Positions 40,676 to 49,138 of a stretch of DNA of 64,000 nucleotides are shown here, in pieces. The position numbers and the translations under genes are program-made. This DNA comes from Mycobacterium sp. Root265 (lineage in GTDB: Bacteria > Actinomycetota > Actinomycetes > Mycobacteriales > Mycobacteriaceae), in assembly GCF_001428895.1 (NCBI RefSeq), contig NZ_LMJA01000004.1, forward strand, positions 62,001 to 126,000. The letters run 5' to 3'. Numbering within the stretch: position 1 is the first letter of the stretch; every line of letters begins with the position of its first letter. A model generated the notes under the pieces. The model searched no databases. It saw nothing but the letters and a program-made list of their open reading frames with translations, and was not told where the DNA came from.

Positions 40676-41707
40676 ATGCGTATTGGTGTTCTCACAGGTG
40701 GCGGTGACTGTCCTGGCCTGAATGCGGTGATCCGCGCGGTGGTGCGCACCAGTGCGGTGCGGTACGGCTCGTCGGTGGTGGGTTTCCAGGACGGCTGGCG
40801 CGGTTTGTTGGAAGACCGCCGCATCCAGCTGTCGAACGACGACCGCAATGACCGGCTGCTCGCCAAGGGCGGCACCATGCTGGGCACCGCGCGTGTCAAC
40901 CCGGACAAGCTGCGCGCCGGTCTGGACCAGATCAAGCAGACCCTCGAAGACAACGGGATCGACGTCCTGATTCCCATCGGCGGCGAGGGCACGCTGACCG
41001 CGGCGCACTGGCTGTCCGAGGAGAACGTCCCGGTGGTCGGGGTGCCCAAGACCATCGACAACGATATCGATTGCACCGACGTCACTTTCGGCCATGACAC
41101 CGCCCTGCACGTCGCGACCGACGCCATCGACCGGCTGCACAGCACCGCCGAATCGCATCAGCGGGTGATGCTGGTCGAGGTGATGGGCCGCCACGCCGGG
41201 TGGATCGCGCTCAACGCCGGCCTGGCCTCGGGGGCGCACATGACGCTGATCCCCGAGCAACCTTTCGACGTGGAGGAAGTGTGCCGGCTGGTCAAACAGC
41301 GCTTCGTGCGCGGTGATTCGCACTTCATCTGTGTGGTGGCCGAGGGTGCCAAGCCTGCAGAGGGTTCGATGCAGCTCAAGCAGGGCGGTACCGACGAGTT
41401 CGGGCACGAGAAGTTCACCGGTGTGGCACACCAGCTCGGCGTCGAGATCGAGAAGCGGATCAACAAGGAAGTGCGGGTCACGGTGCTCGGCCACGTGCAG
41501 CGTGGCGGTACCCCGACGCCGTATGACCGGGTGCTGGCCACCCGATTCGGCGTCAACGCCGCCGACGCCGCGCACGCGGGTGAGTACGGGATGATGGTGT
41601 CGCTGCGCGGACAGGAAATCGGCCGGGTCCCGCTGGCCGACGCCGTGCGTCAGCTCAAGCTCGTCCCGCAAAGCCGCTATGACGATGCCGCGGAGTTCTT
41701 CGGGTAG
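40676..41707 (+). CDS. pfkA: 6-phosphofructokinase
   Basis: Phosphorylates fructose 6-phosphate in glycolysis; 343 residues. It has [16 protein letters not shown] at the N-terminus, [14 protein letters not shown] (the GGDG-type phosphoryl-donor loop), [13 protein letters not shown] with the catalytic Asp pair, and [15 protein letters not shown] for substrate binding. The Gly of GGEGT points to ATP as donor, whereas the Lys of PKTIDND is the residue found in PPi-dependent enzymes. This mix is seen in the actinobacterial clade, which uses ATP. No convincing -10 element was found upstream. Confidence 0.94.
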   Translation: MRIGVLTGGGDCPGLNAVIRAVVRTSAVRYGSSVVGFQDGWRGLLEDRRIQLSNDDRNDRLLAKGGTMLGTARVNPDKLRAGLDQIKQTLEDNGIDVLIPIGGEGTLTAAHWLSEENVPVVGVPKTIDNDIDCTDVTFGHDTALHVATDAIDRLHSTAESHQRVMLVEVMGRHAGWIALNAGLASGAHMTLIPEQPFDVEEVCRLVKQRFVRGDSHFICVVAEGAKPAEGSMQLKQGGTDEFGHEKFTGVAHQLGVEIEKRINKEVRVTVLGHVQRGGTPTPYDRVLATRFGVNAADAAHAGEYGMMVSLRGQEIGRVPLADAVRQLKLVPQSRYDDAAEFFG

Positions 41708-41912
41708 CCGCGGCTGGTCCGCGCTTCGCGCTTCCCGATGTTTGCAAAGGCGGCAACCAAGTTAGTCGTCCTTACTTTTTCCCGGCGAGCCCCGGCCGCA
41801 TCGAAATCGCCTAAGCCGCAGGCGGATCAGTGATTTCACCTCTTGCAGTTCGCGCGCCGGAACGGGTCTCCGGGTGTAGCGTCCGAGACACCGAATCGGG
41901 AAAGGTGTCGAC

Positions 41913-42473
41913 ATGGCGGCAGGGAATGACGACTGGACCAAGCCGGCAGCGATGGCCATCCCCAAAGAGGGCTATTTTGAGCTGGAACGCGGAAGGTACG
42001 GTCCGGTCTACCCCAGGACGCCCGCGTGCCACGGCTTCTCGATCATCGCGAAGGTGAAAGAGGGCCGCGAGGAGGCGGTCCGCGCCTACGGCAAGACGAT
42101 CGAGGAGACCATCGCGGCGAGCCCGGAGGCATTGGCGCCGCTGAAGTTGCACTACCTGCGGTGGAATCTCTTCGACATCGGTTCCGGCCTGCACTTCCAG
42201 TACATGGGCATCTTCGACACCGACTTCGACAAATACACCGAGGATGCCGTCCAGTTGTTCAGTGCGACCGGCATCACCACCATTTTCACCCAACTCGAAG
42301 GCTTCCCCGAGGACTGGAAGGAGAACCCCGAGGCCTTCATCAAGTTCGTCCGCGACCACCAGCAGCCGAGCTTCCTGGAATACGGCGAATACCCCTACGT
42401 GACCGCCGACGAGATCAAGAAGGCACTGAAACTCAAGGCCGCCTTCTCGGACATGCTCGACCAGATGCAGTGA
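41913..42473 (+). CDS. Unknown protein of the DyP cassette, ferredoxin-like fold predicted
   Basis: First gene of a three-gene cassette, 186 residues, family not recognised. The middle (about 40-125) alternates strand and helix in a ferredoxin-like order: GFSIIAKVK strand, REEAVRAYGKTIEETIAA helix, LHYLRWNLFDI strand, HFQYMGIFDT strand, then a helix DFDKYTEDAVQLF. That is the dimeric alpha-beta-barrel layout also used by DyP and EthD proteins. The tail is rich in Glu, Lys, Tyr and Phe. There is no signal peptide. Its GTGA overlap with the peroxidase gene indicates coupled synthesis. About 205 bases upstream hold no gene that I can support. Confidence 0.8.
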   Translation: MAAGNDDWTKPAAMAIPKEGYFELERGRYGPVYPRTPACHGFSIIAKVKEGREEAVRAYGKTIEETIAASPEALAPLKLHYLRWNLFDIGSGLHFQYMGIFDTDFDKYTEDAVQLFSATGITTIFTQLEGFPEDWKENPEAFIKFVRDHQQPSFLEYGEYPYVTADEIKKALKLKAAFSDMLDQMQ

Positions 42474-43804
42474 CCACAACGCTCGAATTCGACGATATCC
42501 AGCACATCCTGCTGACCAGGACGCCGGCGATCACCGGGCGTTACGAGTTCCTGACGTTCGATACCCCGGCCGGTGGACGCGCCTGGCTGACGGCATTGCT
42601 CGATCGGGTGCAGTCCGCATCCGACGCCACATCGACCATGGACGAATCGGACCGCTGGGTCACCCTCGCGTTCACCTGGACCGGCCTGCGCGCACTCGGC
42701 GTGCCCGAGGAATCGCTGGCCACCTTCCCCGACGCGTTCCGCGAGGGGATGGCCGGCAGGGCCGCCATCCTCGGTGACACCGGTACGTGCGCACCCGAAC
42801 ACTGGGTCGGCGGGCTGGCCGGCGACGATGTGCACGCCATTGCGATCCTGTTCTCCCGCACCGACGAGCAGTGCGCCCGCTCGATCGAAGAACACGACAA
42901 ACTGTTGGCGCGCACCGAGGGTGTGCGCAGCCTGTCCTACCTCGACCTGAACGCCTCGCCGCCGTTCAACTACGCCCACGATCATTTCGGCTTCCGGGAC
43001 CGGCTGTCCCAGCCGGTCATGAAGGGCTCCGGCGAGGAACCGACACCGGGATCGGGCGACGCGCTGGAAGCCGGCGAGTTCATCCTCGGGTATCCCGACG
43101 AGAACGGTCCGGTCGCGAATCTTCCTCAGCCCGAGATCTTGTCGCGCAACGGAAGTTTCATGGCCTACCGCAGGCTGCAGGAGCACGTCGGAACGTTTCG
43201 CGAGTATCTGAGCGATCACGCCGAGACGCCCGAGGAGCAGGAACTGCTGGCCGCCAAGTTCATGGGCCGCTGGCGCAGCGGCGCACCACTGGTGCTGGCA
43301 CCCGAGCACGACGATCCGGAGTTGGGTGCCGACCCGATGCGCAACAACGATTTCAACTACAAGGAGATGGATCCGCACGGGTACGCCTGCCCGCTGGGTT
43401 CGCACGCCCGCCGGCTCAACCCGCGTGACACTGCGCATTACATGAACCGTCGCCGGATGATCCGGCGCGGCGCCACCTACGGTCCGGCGCTACCCGACGG
43501 CGCACCCGATGACGGTGTCGAGCGCGGTATCGCGGCGTTCATCATCTGTGCAGATCTGGTGCGCCAGTTCGAATTCGCGCAAAACGTCTGGATCAATGAC
43601 AAGGCATTCCACGAGTTGGGCAATGAGCACGATCCGATCGCCGGGACCCAGGACGGCACGCTGGATTTCACCGTCCCCAACCGGCCGATCCGCAAGGTCC
43701 ATAAGGGCCTGCCGGCGTTCACCACCCTCACCGGAGGGGCGTACTTCTTTCTGCCGGGCATGTCGGCGATGAGGTACCTGGCGGCACTGGACACGGGAGA
43801 GTGA
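42470..43804 (+). CDS. Dyp-type heme peroxidase
   Basis: Heme peroxidase of 444 residues. The proximal heme His lies in CPLGSHARRLNPRDT near residue 312, the distal Arg region is MIRRGATYGPALP, and the catalytic-Asp motif is FGFRDRLSQP (about 172-181). In the usual GXXDG motif the final Gly is Arg here. The length and large insertions place it among the bigger, fungal-like DyP enzymes rather than short encapsulin cargo proteins. There is no Tat signal or obvious encapsulin-targeting tail, so a cytosolic enzyme is likely. GTG 42470 overlaps the stop of the preceding gene; the third cassette gene starts two bases after its own stop. Confidence 0.9.
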   Translation: MTTTLEFDDIQHILLTRTPAITGRYEFLTFDTPAGGRAWLTALLDRVQSASDATSTMDESDRWVTLAFTWTGLRALGVPEESLATFPDAFREGMAGRAAILGDTGTCAPEHWVGGLAGDDVHAIAILFSRTDEQCARSIEEHDKLLARTEGVRSLSYLDLNASPPFNYAHDHFGFRDRLSQPVMKGSGEEPTPGSGDALEAGEFILGYPDENGPVANLPQPEILSRNGSFMAYRRLQEHVGTFREYLSDHAETPEEQELLAAKFMGRWRSGAPLVLAPEHDDPELGADPMRNNDFNYKEMDPHGYACPLGSHARRLNPRDTAHYMNRRRMIRRGATYGPALPDGAPDDGVERGIAAFIICADLVRQFEFAQNVWINDKAFHELGNEHDPIAGTQDGTLDFTVPNRPIRKVHKGLPAFTTLTGGAYFFLPGMSAMRYLAALDTGE

Positions 43805-43805
43805 C

Positions 43806-44813
43806 ATGACCGCTGCGCGCACCTACAACCAATCCCATGTGCCGCGACCGCACAACGGGCGCCGCCGGATCAGCATCTACTGGACGTGGAGTTATCCCTG
43901 GGAGGCGCAACGCGATCCGGCGGCCATGGCGAACCGGTTCTCGACCATCACCGAAGTCCGCAATGTGCTGTGGCCGGCCTACGAGACGCCCGAATACGAC
44001 GCGGCGAACTTCCTGCAAGGCATCCCGGGCACGCTCGAACTCTTCCACCGGTCCACGCTGGCGTTCCAGGCGCTGGCCGAGGAAGCCACCGGGCATCCAG
44101 TGGCGGTGTTCCAGCGAATCGACCAGGCCGGCTACCGGCTACCGATCGACGAACGCATCCTGGCCGACACCGACACCCTGATGGTGTTCGGGCTCGACCA
44201 TCTGCCGTCGGCGCAGGACGCCGACCCCGACGAGATCGCCGCGATCAAGCAGTGGCTGCAACGGGAGGGCACCTGCCTGGTGCTGGCCCCGCACCATGAC
44301 GTGGGATTCACCGACGACTACGACCAGCGCCAGGTCGAGTACCTGCACCACGGCGACCGGCTGGTGCCCCGGCAGCAGCGTTTCAGCCAGTACACCCGCT
44401 CCCTGATGGCGGCGCTGCAGGTACCGGTGCACAACACCTGGGGGCTGCGCCCGGCCGTCGTCGACGGCACCACCAACCAGATCGCGCCGCTGACCGCGTT
44501 TCACGATCTCGACGGGACCGGCCTGCTGGCCGACGTCACCACCTTCAACTTCCACCCGCACCTGCCGCACTACGAACTGACCGCCCCCGAAAGCGCGGAT
44601 CTGGTGGTGCTCGGCAAGCAGCGCGTCGACCCCAATCGGCCCCACCCCTTCACCGCGGCCGGCCATACGGAGTTCAACGCATTGATCTCGATGCCACCGA
44701 CCGGGGCACGGGCGGGTCACATGGTGCTGGTCGACTCCACGAACTTCACCACCCTGTTCGGCGGCACCGACAGCCTGCAGAACTTCTGGCGCAACGTCGC
44801 CACCATGACGTGA
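43806..44813 (+). CDS. Unknown protein of the DyP cassette, GATase1/DUF4350-like pattern
   Basis: Third cassette gene, 335 residues, family not recognised with certainty. Residues 125-170 (DTLMVFGLDHLPSAQDADPDEIAAIKQW, then GTCLVLAPHHD) read like the strand-helix-strand of ThuA/GATase1-like domains. The C-terminus (GHMVLVDSTNFTTLFGG, LQNFWRNV) resembles their closing strand and helix. Histidine clusters APHHD, YLHHGD and NFHPHLPH could bind metal or heme. There is no catalytic Cys of amidotransferases. ATG 43806 follows the peroxidase stop by one base and GGGAG precedes it. It probably works with the peroxidase. Confidence 0.78.
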   Translation: MTAARTYNQSHVPRPHNGRRRISIYWTWSYPWEAQRDPAAMANRFSTITEVRNVLWPAYETPEYDAANFLQGIPGTLELFHRSTLAFQALAEEATGHPVAVFQRIDQAGYRLPIDERILADTDTLMVFGLDHLPSAQDADPDEIAAIKQWLQREGTCLVLAPHHDVGFTDDYDQRQVEYLHHGDRLVPRQQRFSQYTRSLMAALQVPVHNTWGLRPAVVDGTTNQIAPLTAFHDLDGTGLLADVTTFNFHPHLPHYELTAPESADLVVLGKQRVDPNRPHPFTAAGHTEFNALISMPPTGARAGHMVLVDSTNFTTLFGGTDSLQNFWRNVATMT

Positions 44814-44820
44814 TTCCCGC

Positions 44821-45513
44821 TCACGCCGACGCGAAGGCCTCGCGCCGGACCATCTGCCACAGGGTGGGAGTATCGGCCACGGTGGAGATCGTCACACGGG
44901 AATTCGGCCCGGATGTCTGCGCCAGCGCCAGCAGATAATGCGCAAGGTCGGTACGTGAGGTGAAGGCCCCCACCGGATCGACCTTTCCGGCAACGTATTC
45001 GGTGACATGGTCCAGATCGAACAAGCCGGACGGGCGCACCACCGTCCAGTCCAGCCCGCAGCCGGACACCACCGCTTCCATTGCGCGCTGATCGGCGTAG
45101 GTGGTCCGGCCGATGCTCGTCTTGAGGACGGGCTCGACGAATTTCAGGGCCAACGGCGCTCCGGTGCGCCCGGGATAGGTGGCCACCGCGGTCGAGCTGA
45201 CGGCGATGAGGCGCCGAATCCCACTGTCCGCCATGGCCTTGACGATGTTCTGAGCGGCGACCGAGTAGGTGTCGATGCGGCGCAGGCCCATCGGCACGCC
45301 GAGCACCGATATCACGGCATCAGCACCCGCGACGGCGGCTGCGACATCGGCGGGGTGATGGGCGTCCGCCTCGGCGACGCGTAGCCGCTCGCCGGACAGT
45401 GGAAACCCGGCGGGCTTGCGCGTCACCGCGACCGCATCGTGTCCTGCGTCGAGGACCTGCTGGGTCAGCAGCCGACCGGTCTGACCGTTCGCGCCGAAGA
45501 CGGCAATGCGCAT
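44821..45513 (-). CDS. NAD(P)-binding protein, atypical SDR/NmrA family
   Basis: Rossmann protein of 230 residues. MRIAVFGANGQTGRLLTQQVL contains the GXXGXXG-type dinucleotide motif. ADAVISVLGVP, LIAVSSTAVATYPG and DWTVVRPSGLFD are typical of NmrA/BVR-B-like NAD(P)-dependent reductases. A catalytic YXXXK motif is not evident, so it may be a redox sensor or a reductase. GGAG precedes ATG 45513 by six bases. It is divergent from a MarR gene over a 72-base gap that holds a nested palindrome, so MarR control is likely. Convergent with the DyP cassette. Confidence 0.87.
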   Translation of the reverse strand: MRIAVFGANGQTGRLLTQQVLDAGHDAVAVTRKPAGFPLSGERLRVAEADAHHPADVAAAVAGADAVISVLGVPMGLRRIDTYSVAAQNIVKAMADSGIRRLIAVSSTAVATYPGRTGAPLALKFVEPVLKTSIGRTTYADQRAMEAVVSGCGLDWTVVRPSGLFDLDHVTEYVAGKVDPVGAFTSRTDLAHYLLALAQTSGPNSRVTISTVADTPTLWQMVRREAFASA

Positions 45514-45524
45514 GATGATCTCCA

Positions 45525-45561
45525 ATAGTCACTGGTTGTGATTATCACACTATATGACTAT
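45525..45561. promoter_or_regulatory. Nested MarR-type operator
   Basis: Two dyads share one centre at 45543. The outer pair is ATAGTCA (45525-45531) with TGACTAT (45555-45561). The inner pair is TGTGAT (45537-45542) with ATCACA (45544-45549). The site lies between the divergent NAD(P)-binding and MarR genes. A minus-strand -10 TATAGT (45554-45549) is embedded in it, so a bound repressor would block transcription of the NAD(P)-binding gene. Confidence 0.75.
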
Positions 45562-45573
45562 CAATTCTCGGGC

Positions 45574-45579
45574 TAGTCT
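45574..45579 (+). promoter_or_regulatory. -10 element of the MarR gene
   Basis: TAGTCT ends six bases before GTG 45586, consistent with a leaderless transcript starting beside the nested operator. Confidence 0.5.
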
Positions 45580-45585
45580 TGGGCG

Positions 45586-46059
45586 GTGACCGGACCCGGC
45601 ATCGTCGAGCTGCATCAGCGCATCCCGTTCCTGCTGTCTCAGCTCGGCGTGCACATCGCCGACGACTTCGTCACCCGCCTGCTGCCCTACGAGGTGGGTC
45701 CGCGCACCTATGCGGTGCTGATGGCGCTCGCCGCCGGCGACGGACAGTCGCAGCGACAGCTCTCCCAGCGGCTCGGCATCCACCGCAACGCGATGGTCAC
45801 GGTCATCGATGATCTGGAGGTCAAAGGCCTGGTGGCGCGCCGTCCGCACCCGGATGACCGCCGGGCCTTCGCCGTCACGCTGACGGACGCCGGCCGTGAG
45901 CTGCTGCCCGATCTGGATGCCCAGGGGCGGGCCCAGGAGGACGAGATCACCGCCTCGCTGACGGCTCAGGAACGCACCGTGCTGCTGGGTCTGCTGCAGA
46001 CCATCTCGGCGGGTCTGGGCATGAGCCCGGGTGTGCATCCGAAGCTGGCGGAGGGCTGA
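45586..46059 (+). CDS. MarR-family transcription regulator
   Basis: Winged-helix dimer of 157 residues. The N-terminal helix [19 protein letters not shown] serves dimerisation. The DNA-binding part reads [59 protein letters not shown], with the wing motif PDDRRA. The effector is unknown; MarR proteins often respond to phenolic compounds or oxidants. The divergent NAD(P)-binding gene and the nested palindrome make it the likely autorepressor of both. gatB starts 16 bases after its stop. Confidence 0.92.
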   Translation: MTGPGIVELHQRIPFLLSQLGVHIADDFVTRLLPYEVGPRTYAVLMALAAGDGQSQRQLSQRLGIHRNAMVTVIDDLEVKGLVARRPHPDDRRAFAVTLTDAGRELLPDLDAQGRAQEDEITASLTAQERTVLLGLLQTISAGLGMSPGVHPKLAEG

Positions 46060-46062
46060 CAC

Positions 46063-46068
46063 TAAAAT
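46063..46068 (+). promoter_or_regulatory. -10 element, probable leaderless gatB promoter
   Basis: TAAAAT ends seven bases before ATG 46076 and stands out against GC-rich surroundings. Confidence 0.55.
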
Positions 46069-46075
46069 CGCGGTC

Positions 46076-47578
46076 ATGACCACTTCTACTGCCGACCTCG
46101 TCGACTACGACGACGTCATCGCCGAGTTCGACCCCGTGATGGGCATGGAAGTGCACGTCGAGCTGTCCACCGCCACCAAGATGTTCTGCCCGTGCGCCAA
46201 CAAGTTCGGCGCCGAGCCCAACACGCAGGTGTGCCCGGTGTGCCTGGGCCTGCCCGGGTCACTGCCGGTGCTCAATCAGGCCGCGGTCGAATCGGCGATC
46301 CGGATCGGGCTGGCCCTCAACTGCGCCATCGCGCCCTGGGGACGTTTCGCCAGGAAGAACTACTTCTATCCCGATCAGCCGAAGAACTATCAGATCTCCC
46401 AGTACGACGAGCCGATCGCCATCGACGGCTACTTGGACGTGCCGCTCGACGACGGCACCACCTGGCGCATCGAGATCGAACGCGCGCACATGGAAGAGGA
46501 CACCGGCAAGCTCACCCACCTGGGCAGTGACACCGGCCGGATCTCCGGTGCGACCACCTCGCTCGCCGACTTCAACCGGGCCGGTGTGCCGCTGATCGAG
46601 ATCGTCACCCGGCCCATCGAGGGCACCGGCGAACGGGCCCCGGAGATCGCGCGCGCATACGTGACCGCCCTGCGCGATCTGCTGCGCGGGCTCGATGTGT
46701 CCGATGTGCGGATGGACCAGGGATCGATGCGCTGCGATGCCAACCTGTCACTGAAACCCAAGGGCGCCAGTGAGTTCGGCACCCGCACCGAGACCAAGAA
46801 CGTCAACTCGCTCAAGAGTGTCGAGGTCGCGGTCCGCTACGAGATGCGCCGTCAGGCGGCGGTGCTGAAGTCCGGTGGCACCGTCACCCAGGAGACCCGC
46901 CACTTCCACGAGGACGGACACACCAACGCGGGCCGCAGCAAGGAGACCGCGCAGGACTACCGGTACTTCCCGGAGCCCGACCTGGAGCCGGTGGCGCCGT
47001 CGGCCGAGCTGGTGGAGCGGTTGCGTGGCACCATCCCGGAGCTTCCGTGGTTGGTGCGCAACCGCGTTCAGCAGGAGTGGGGCATCTCCGATGAGGTGAT
47101 GCGCGACCTGGTCAACAATGGCGCGATCGACCTGGTGGCCGCGACCGTGGCCCAGGGCGCGTCCAGCGAGTCCGCCCGCGCCCTGTGGGGAAACTTCCTC
47201 GTGCAGAAGGCCAACGAACAAGGGGTCGAACTCGAGGCTCTGCCGATCACGCCCACCCAGGTGGCCGCGGTGATCAAACTCGTGGACGACGGCAAGCTGT
47301 CGAACAAGTTGGCCCGTCAGGTCATCGAGGGTGTGCTGGCCGGTGAGGGCGAACCCGAGCAGGTGATGAACGACCGCGGTCTGGTCGTGGTGCGCGACGA
47401 TTCCCTGATCCAGGCCGCCATCGATGAGGCGCTGGCCGCCCAACCCGATATCGCCGAGAAGATCCGCGGCGGCAAGGTGCAGGCCGCAGGCGCGATCGTC
47501 GGCGCGGTGATGAAGGCGACCAAGGGCCAGGCCGACGCCGCCCGGGTGCGCGAACTGGTGCTCGCCGCCTGCTCCTGA
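46076..47578 (+). CDS. gatB: Asp/Glu-tRNA(Asn/Gln) amidotransferase subunit B
   Basis: Kinase/tRNA-binding subunit (500 residues) of GatCAB that activates the misacylated Glu or Asp with ATP and amidates it. It starts [15 protein letters not shown]. It has zinc-type cysteines ([29 protein letters not shown]), [32 protein letters not shown] and the C-terminal YqeY-like domain ([16 protein letters not shown]). It is separated from gatCA by pfkA and the DyP region, and its own -10 element suggests independent transcription. Confidence 0.96.
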   Translation: MTTSTADLVDYDDVIAEFDPVMGMEVHVELSTATKMFCPCANKFGAEPNTQVCPVCLGLPGSLPVLNQAAVESAIRIGLALNCAIAPWGRFARKNYFYPDQPKNYQISQYDEPIAIDGYLDVPLDDGTTWRIEIERAHMEEDTGKLTHLGSDTGRISGATTSLADFNRAGVPLIEIVTRPIEGTGERAPEIARAYVTALRDLLRGLDVSDVRMDQGSMRCDANLSLKPKGASEFGTRTETKNVNSLKSVEVAVRYEMRRQAAVLKSGGTVTQETRHFHEDGHTNAGRSKETAQDYRYFPEPDLEPVAPSAELVERLRGTIPELPWLVRNRVQQEWGISDEVMRDLVNNGAIDLVAATVAQGASSESARALWGNFLVQKANEQGVELEALPITPTQVAAVIKLVDDGKLSNKLARQVIEGVLAGEGEPEQVMNDRGLVVVRDDSLIQAAIDEALAAQPDIAEKIRGGKVQAAGAIVGAVMKATKGQADAARVRELVLAACS

Positions 47579-47588
47579 GTGACGTCGG

Positions 47589-49001
47589 TCAGGGGTCTCG
47601 TTCCTCTGCTTTGGGTTTGCGTTCCTTGGTTACCTGCGTCTCCGGCGGCCGCGTTCCCAGCATCCTTTCTGGATGGTGGAACAGATTTGTCCGCGGTCCG
47701 GCGGTGTCGAGGGCCGCGGGTGGATGCCAGTGCACGGTGCCGTCGGCTGAAATGGTGGTCCTCCAGCCGCCTTCGGTGACGAGCCGGTTGTGCACACCGC
47801 AGGCCAGGGCGAGTTCGTTGATATTCGTCTGGCCGTTTCTTGCGAAGTCTCTGACGGCGTGGTGGACCTGGCAGCCATAGGCGGGGACCCGGCAGCCGGG
47901 GAAGGTGCACCCGCGTTGCAAGTAGGTCAGCACGAGGCGTTGGTCGAGGGTGGCGCAGCGTTTTGTGCGCCCGAAATCCAGCACTTTGCCGGTGACGTCG
48001 TCGAACACCGTCAGGCACAGGTAGGCGTGGGAGGCCAGCCGGATGACATCACGGGTTGGGATCTTGGTGCCGTCGGCGGTGTGTCCGGTGCCGGTGCCGG
48101 CGTCGAGTTCGGCAGCGCCGACCCCGATGACGACGGTGACGGGCAGCCCGTTGTGGTCGCCGAGTTTCCCTGAGGTCAGGGTGCCGCGGGCGAGTGTCAT
48201 CAGAGCGTCATGTTGGCGTTGCCCGGTGGTGCGGGTGTCGGTGTCGATCTTGTCCTGGCTGGGGGTGCCCGCGGTGCAGGGTGTGTCGTTGTCCGGGTTG
48301 CACATGCCCTTGCCGGCGAATTTGGCGAAGATCGGCCCCAGGTAGGCCCGGAACTCCGGGGTGATGGTCAGCCGCATCTCGGACATGCCGTCCTGGTCCT
48401 GGTCACCCAGGACGCAGTCGCGACGGTCGCGGCGGCGTTGTTCGACCTCGTCGTCGTTTGGTTCGGGTCCGTCGGGGTCGAGGACGTCCAGCAAGTGGTT
48501 GGCGGCTTTGCGTAGGGCTTCGGGGGTTTGTTCACAAGCGATCTGGGCCAGGGTGGCCTCGGCGTCGGCACGGGTCGCAGCGTCGATGTGGGCCGGCATC
48601 GCGGCCATTGCGGCGGTGATGATGCGCACGTGCTCGGCGGTGATCGCCCCGGCGGCTTGGGCGCCTGCGGTGTGCGGATACTTCGGCGGCAATGCCTGCC
48701 CGGTCACCGAGCGGCGAGGACCCAGGGTGTCGGCTTCGGCGAAGCGTCGGTGTGCATCGGGGGACGAGATCAGCATGCGGACCTGGAGCACTTCGGCCCA
48801 GCTTTTGGCGCCCAGTTCCGCGGGAGTGGTCTGGAAGGTCAGCGCGGCCAGCAGCCGATGTTCGACGGCGGGGATGCGTCGGGCGAGATCTTCCAAGGCG
48901 GATTCGAAGCTGAGCAGTTCGGCCGGGGTGGCGCGGTCGAACCCGATGCTGGTGACCTTGTCGAGCAAGGCCACCAGATCGGTGAGCAGACCGCCATCCA
49001 T
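47589..49001 (-). CDS. DUF222/HNH endonuclease-domain protein (13E12-repeat family)
   Basis: Protein of 470 residues. The N-terminal part is a DUF222-type helical region (to about residue 320, e.g. GAITAEHVRIITAAMAAMPAHI). The C-terminal HNH nuclease reads CTFPGCRVPAYGCQVHHAVRDFARNGQTNINELALACGVHNRLVTEGGW, with the HH pair, Asn and HN. Related 13E12 genes are numerous in mycobacteria and some are damage-inducible. ATG 49001 (MDGGLL) is chosen because a perfect LexA box and a -10 element TAATGT stand just before it, giving a leaderless transcript. It is probably a mobile or domesticated nuclease; activity is untested. Confidence 0.88.
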   Translation of the reverse strand: MDGGLLTDLVALLDKVTSIGFDRATPAELLSFESALEDLARRIPAVEHRLLAALTFQTTPAELGAKSWAEVLQVRMLISSPDAHRRFAEADTLGPRRSVTGQALPPKYPHTAGAQAAGAITAEHVRIITAAMAAMPAHIDAATRADAEATLAQIACEQTPEALRKAANHLLDVLDPDGPEPNDDEVEQRRRDRRDCVLGDQDQDGMSEMRLTITPEFRAYLGPIFAKFAGKGMCNPDNDTPCTAGTPSQDKIDTDTRTTGQRQHDALMTLARGTLTSGKLGDHNGLPVTVVIGVGAAELDAGTGTGHTADGTKIPTRDVIRLASHAYLCLTVFDDVTGKVLDFGRTKRCATLDQRLVLTYLQRGCTFPGCRVPAYGCQVHHAVRDFARNGQTNINELALACGVHNRLVTEGGWRTTISADGTVHWHPPAALDTAGPRTNLFHHPERMLGTRPPETQVTKERKPKAEERDP

Positions 49002-49004
49002 GCT

Positions 49005-49020
49005 TCGAACATTAGTTCGA
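49005..49020. promoter_or_regulatory. LexA (SOS) box over the HNH gene promoter
   Basis: TCGAAC-ATTA-GTTCGA is a perfect match to the mycobacterial SOS consensus TCGAAC-N4-GTTCGA. It overlaps the minus-strand -10 TAATGT (49014-49009), which ends seven bases before ATG 49001. LexA bound here would block initiation until DNA damage. Confidence 0.88.
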
Positions 49021-49138
49021 TAGACCGACAAAAATCGCCGAGATGTGGCAGGTGGGACCACAGTGAGCAAAGTTTTTCGATGGCGCCCGAATGTCGCCGG
49101 CTGGTCGGGCGATCCACCCCAGCAGGCGGGTATTCCCG

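Noticed and set aside
42470-43804. DyP peroxidase as encapsulin cargo
   Set aside because: No encapsulin gene is nearby and the C-terminus lacks an obvious targeting extension; the enzyme is of the larger DyP type.
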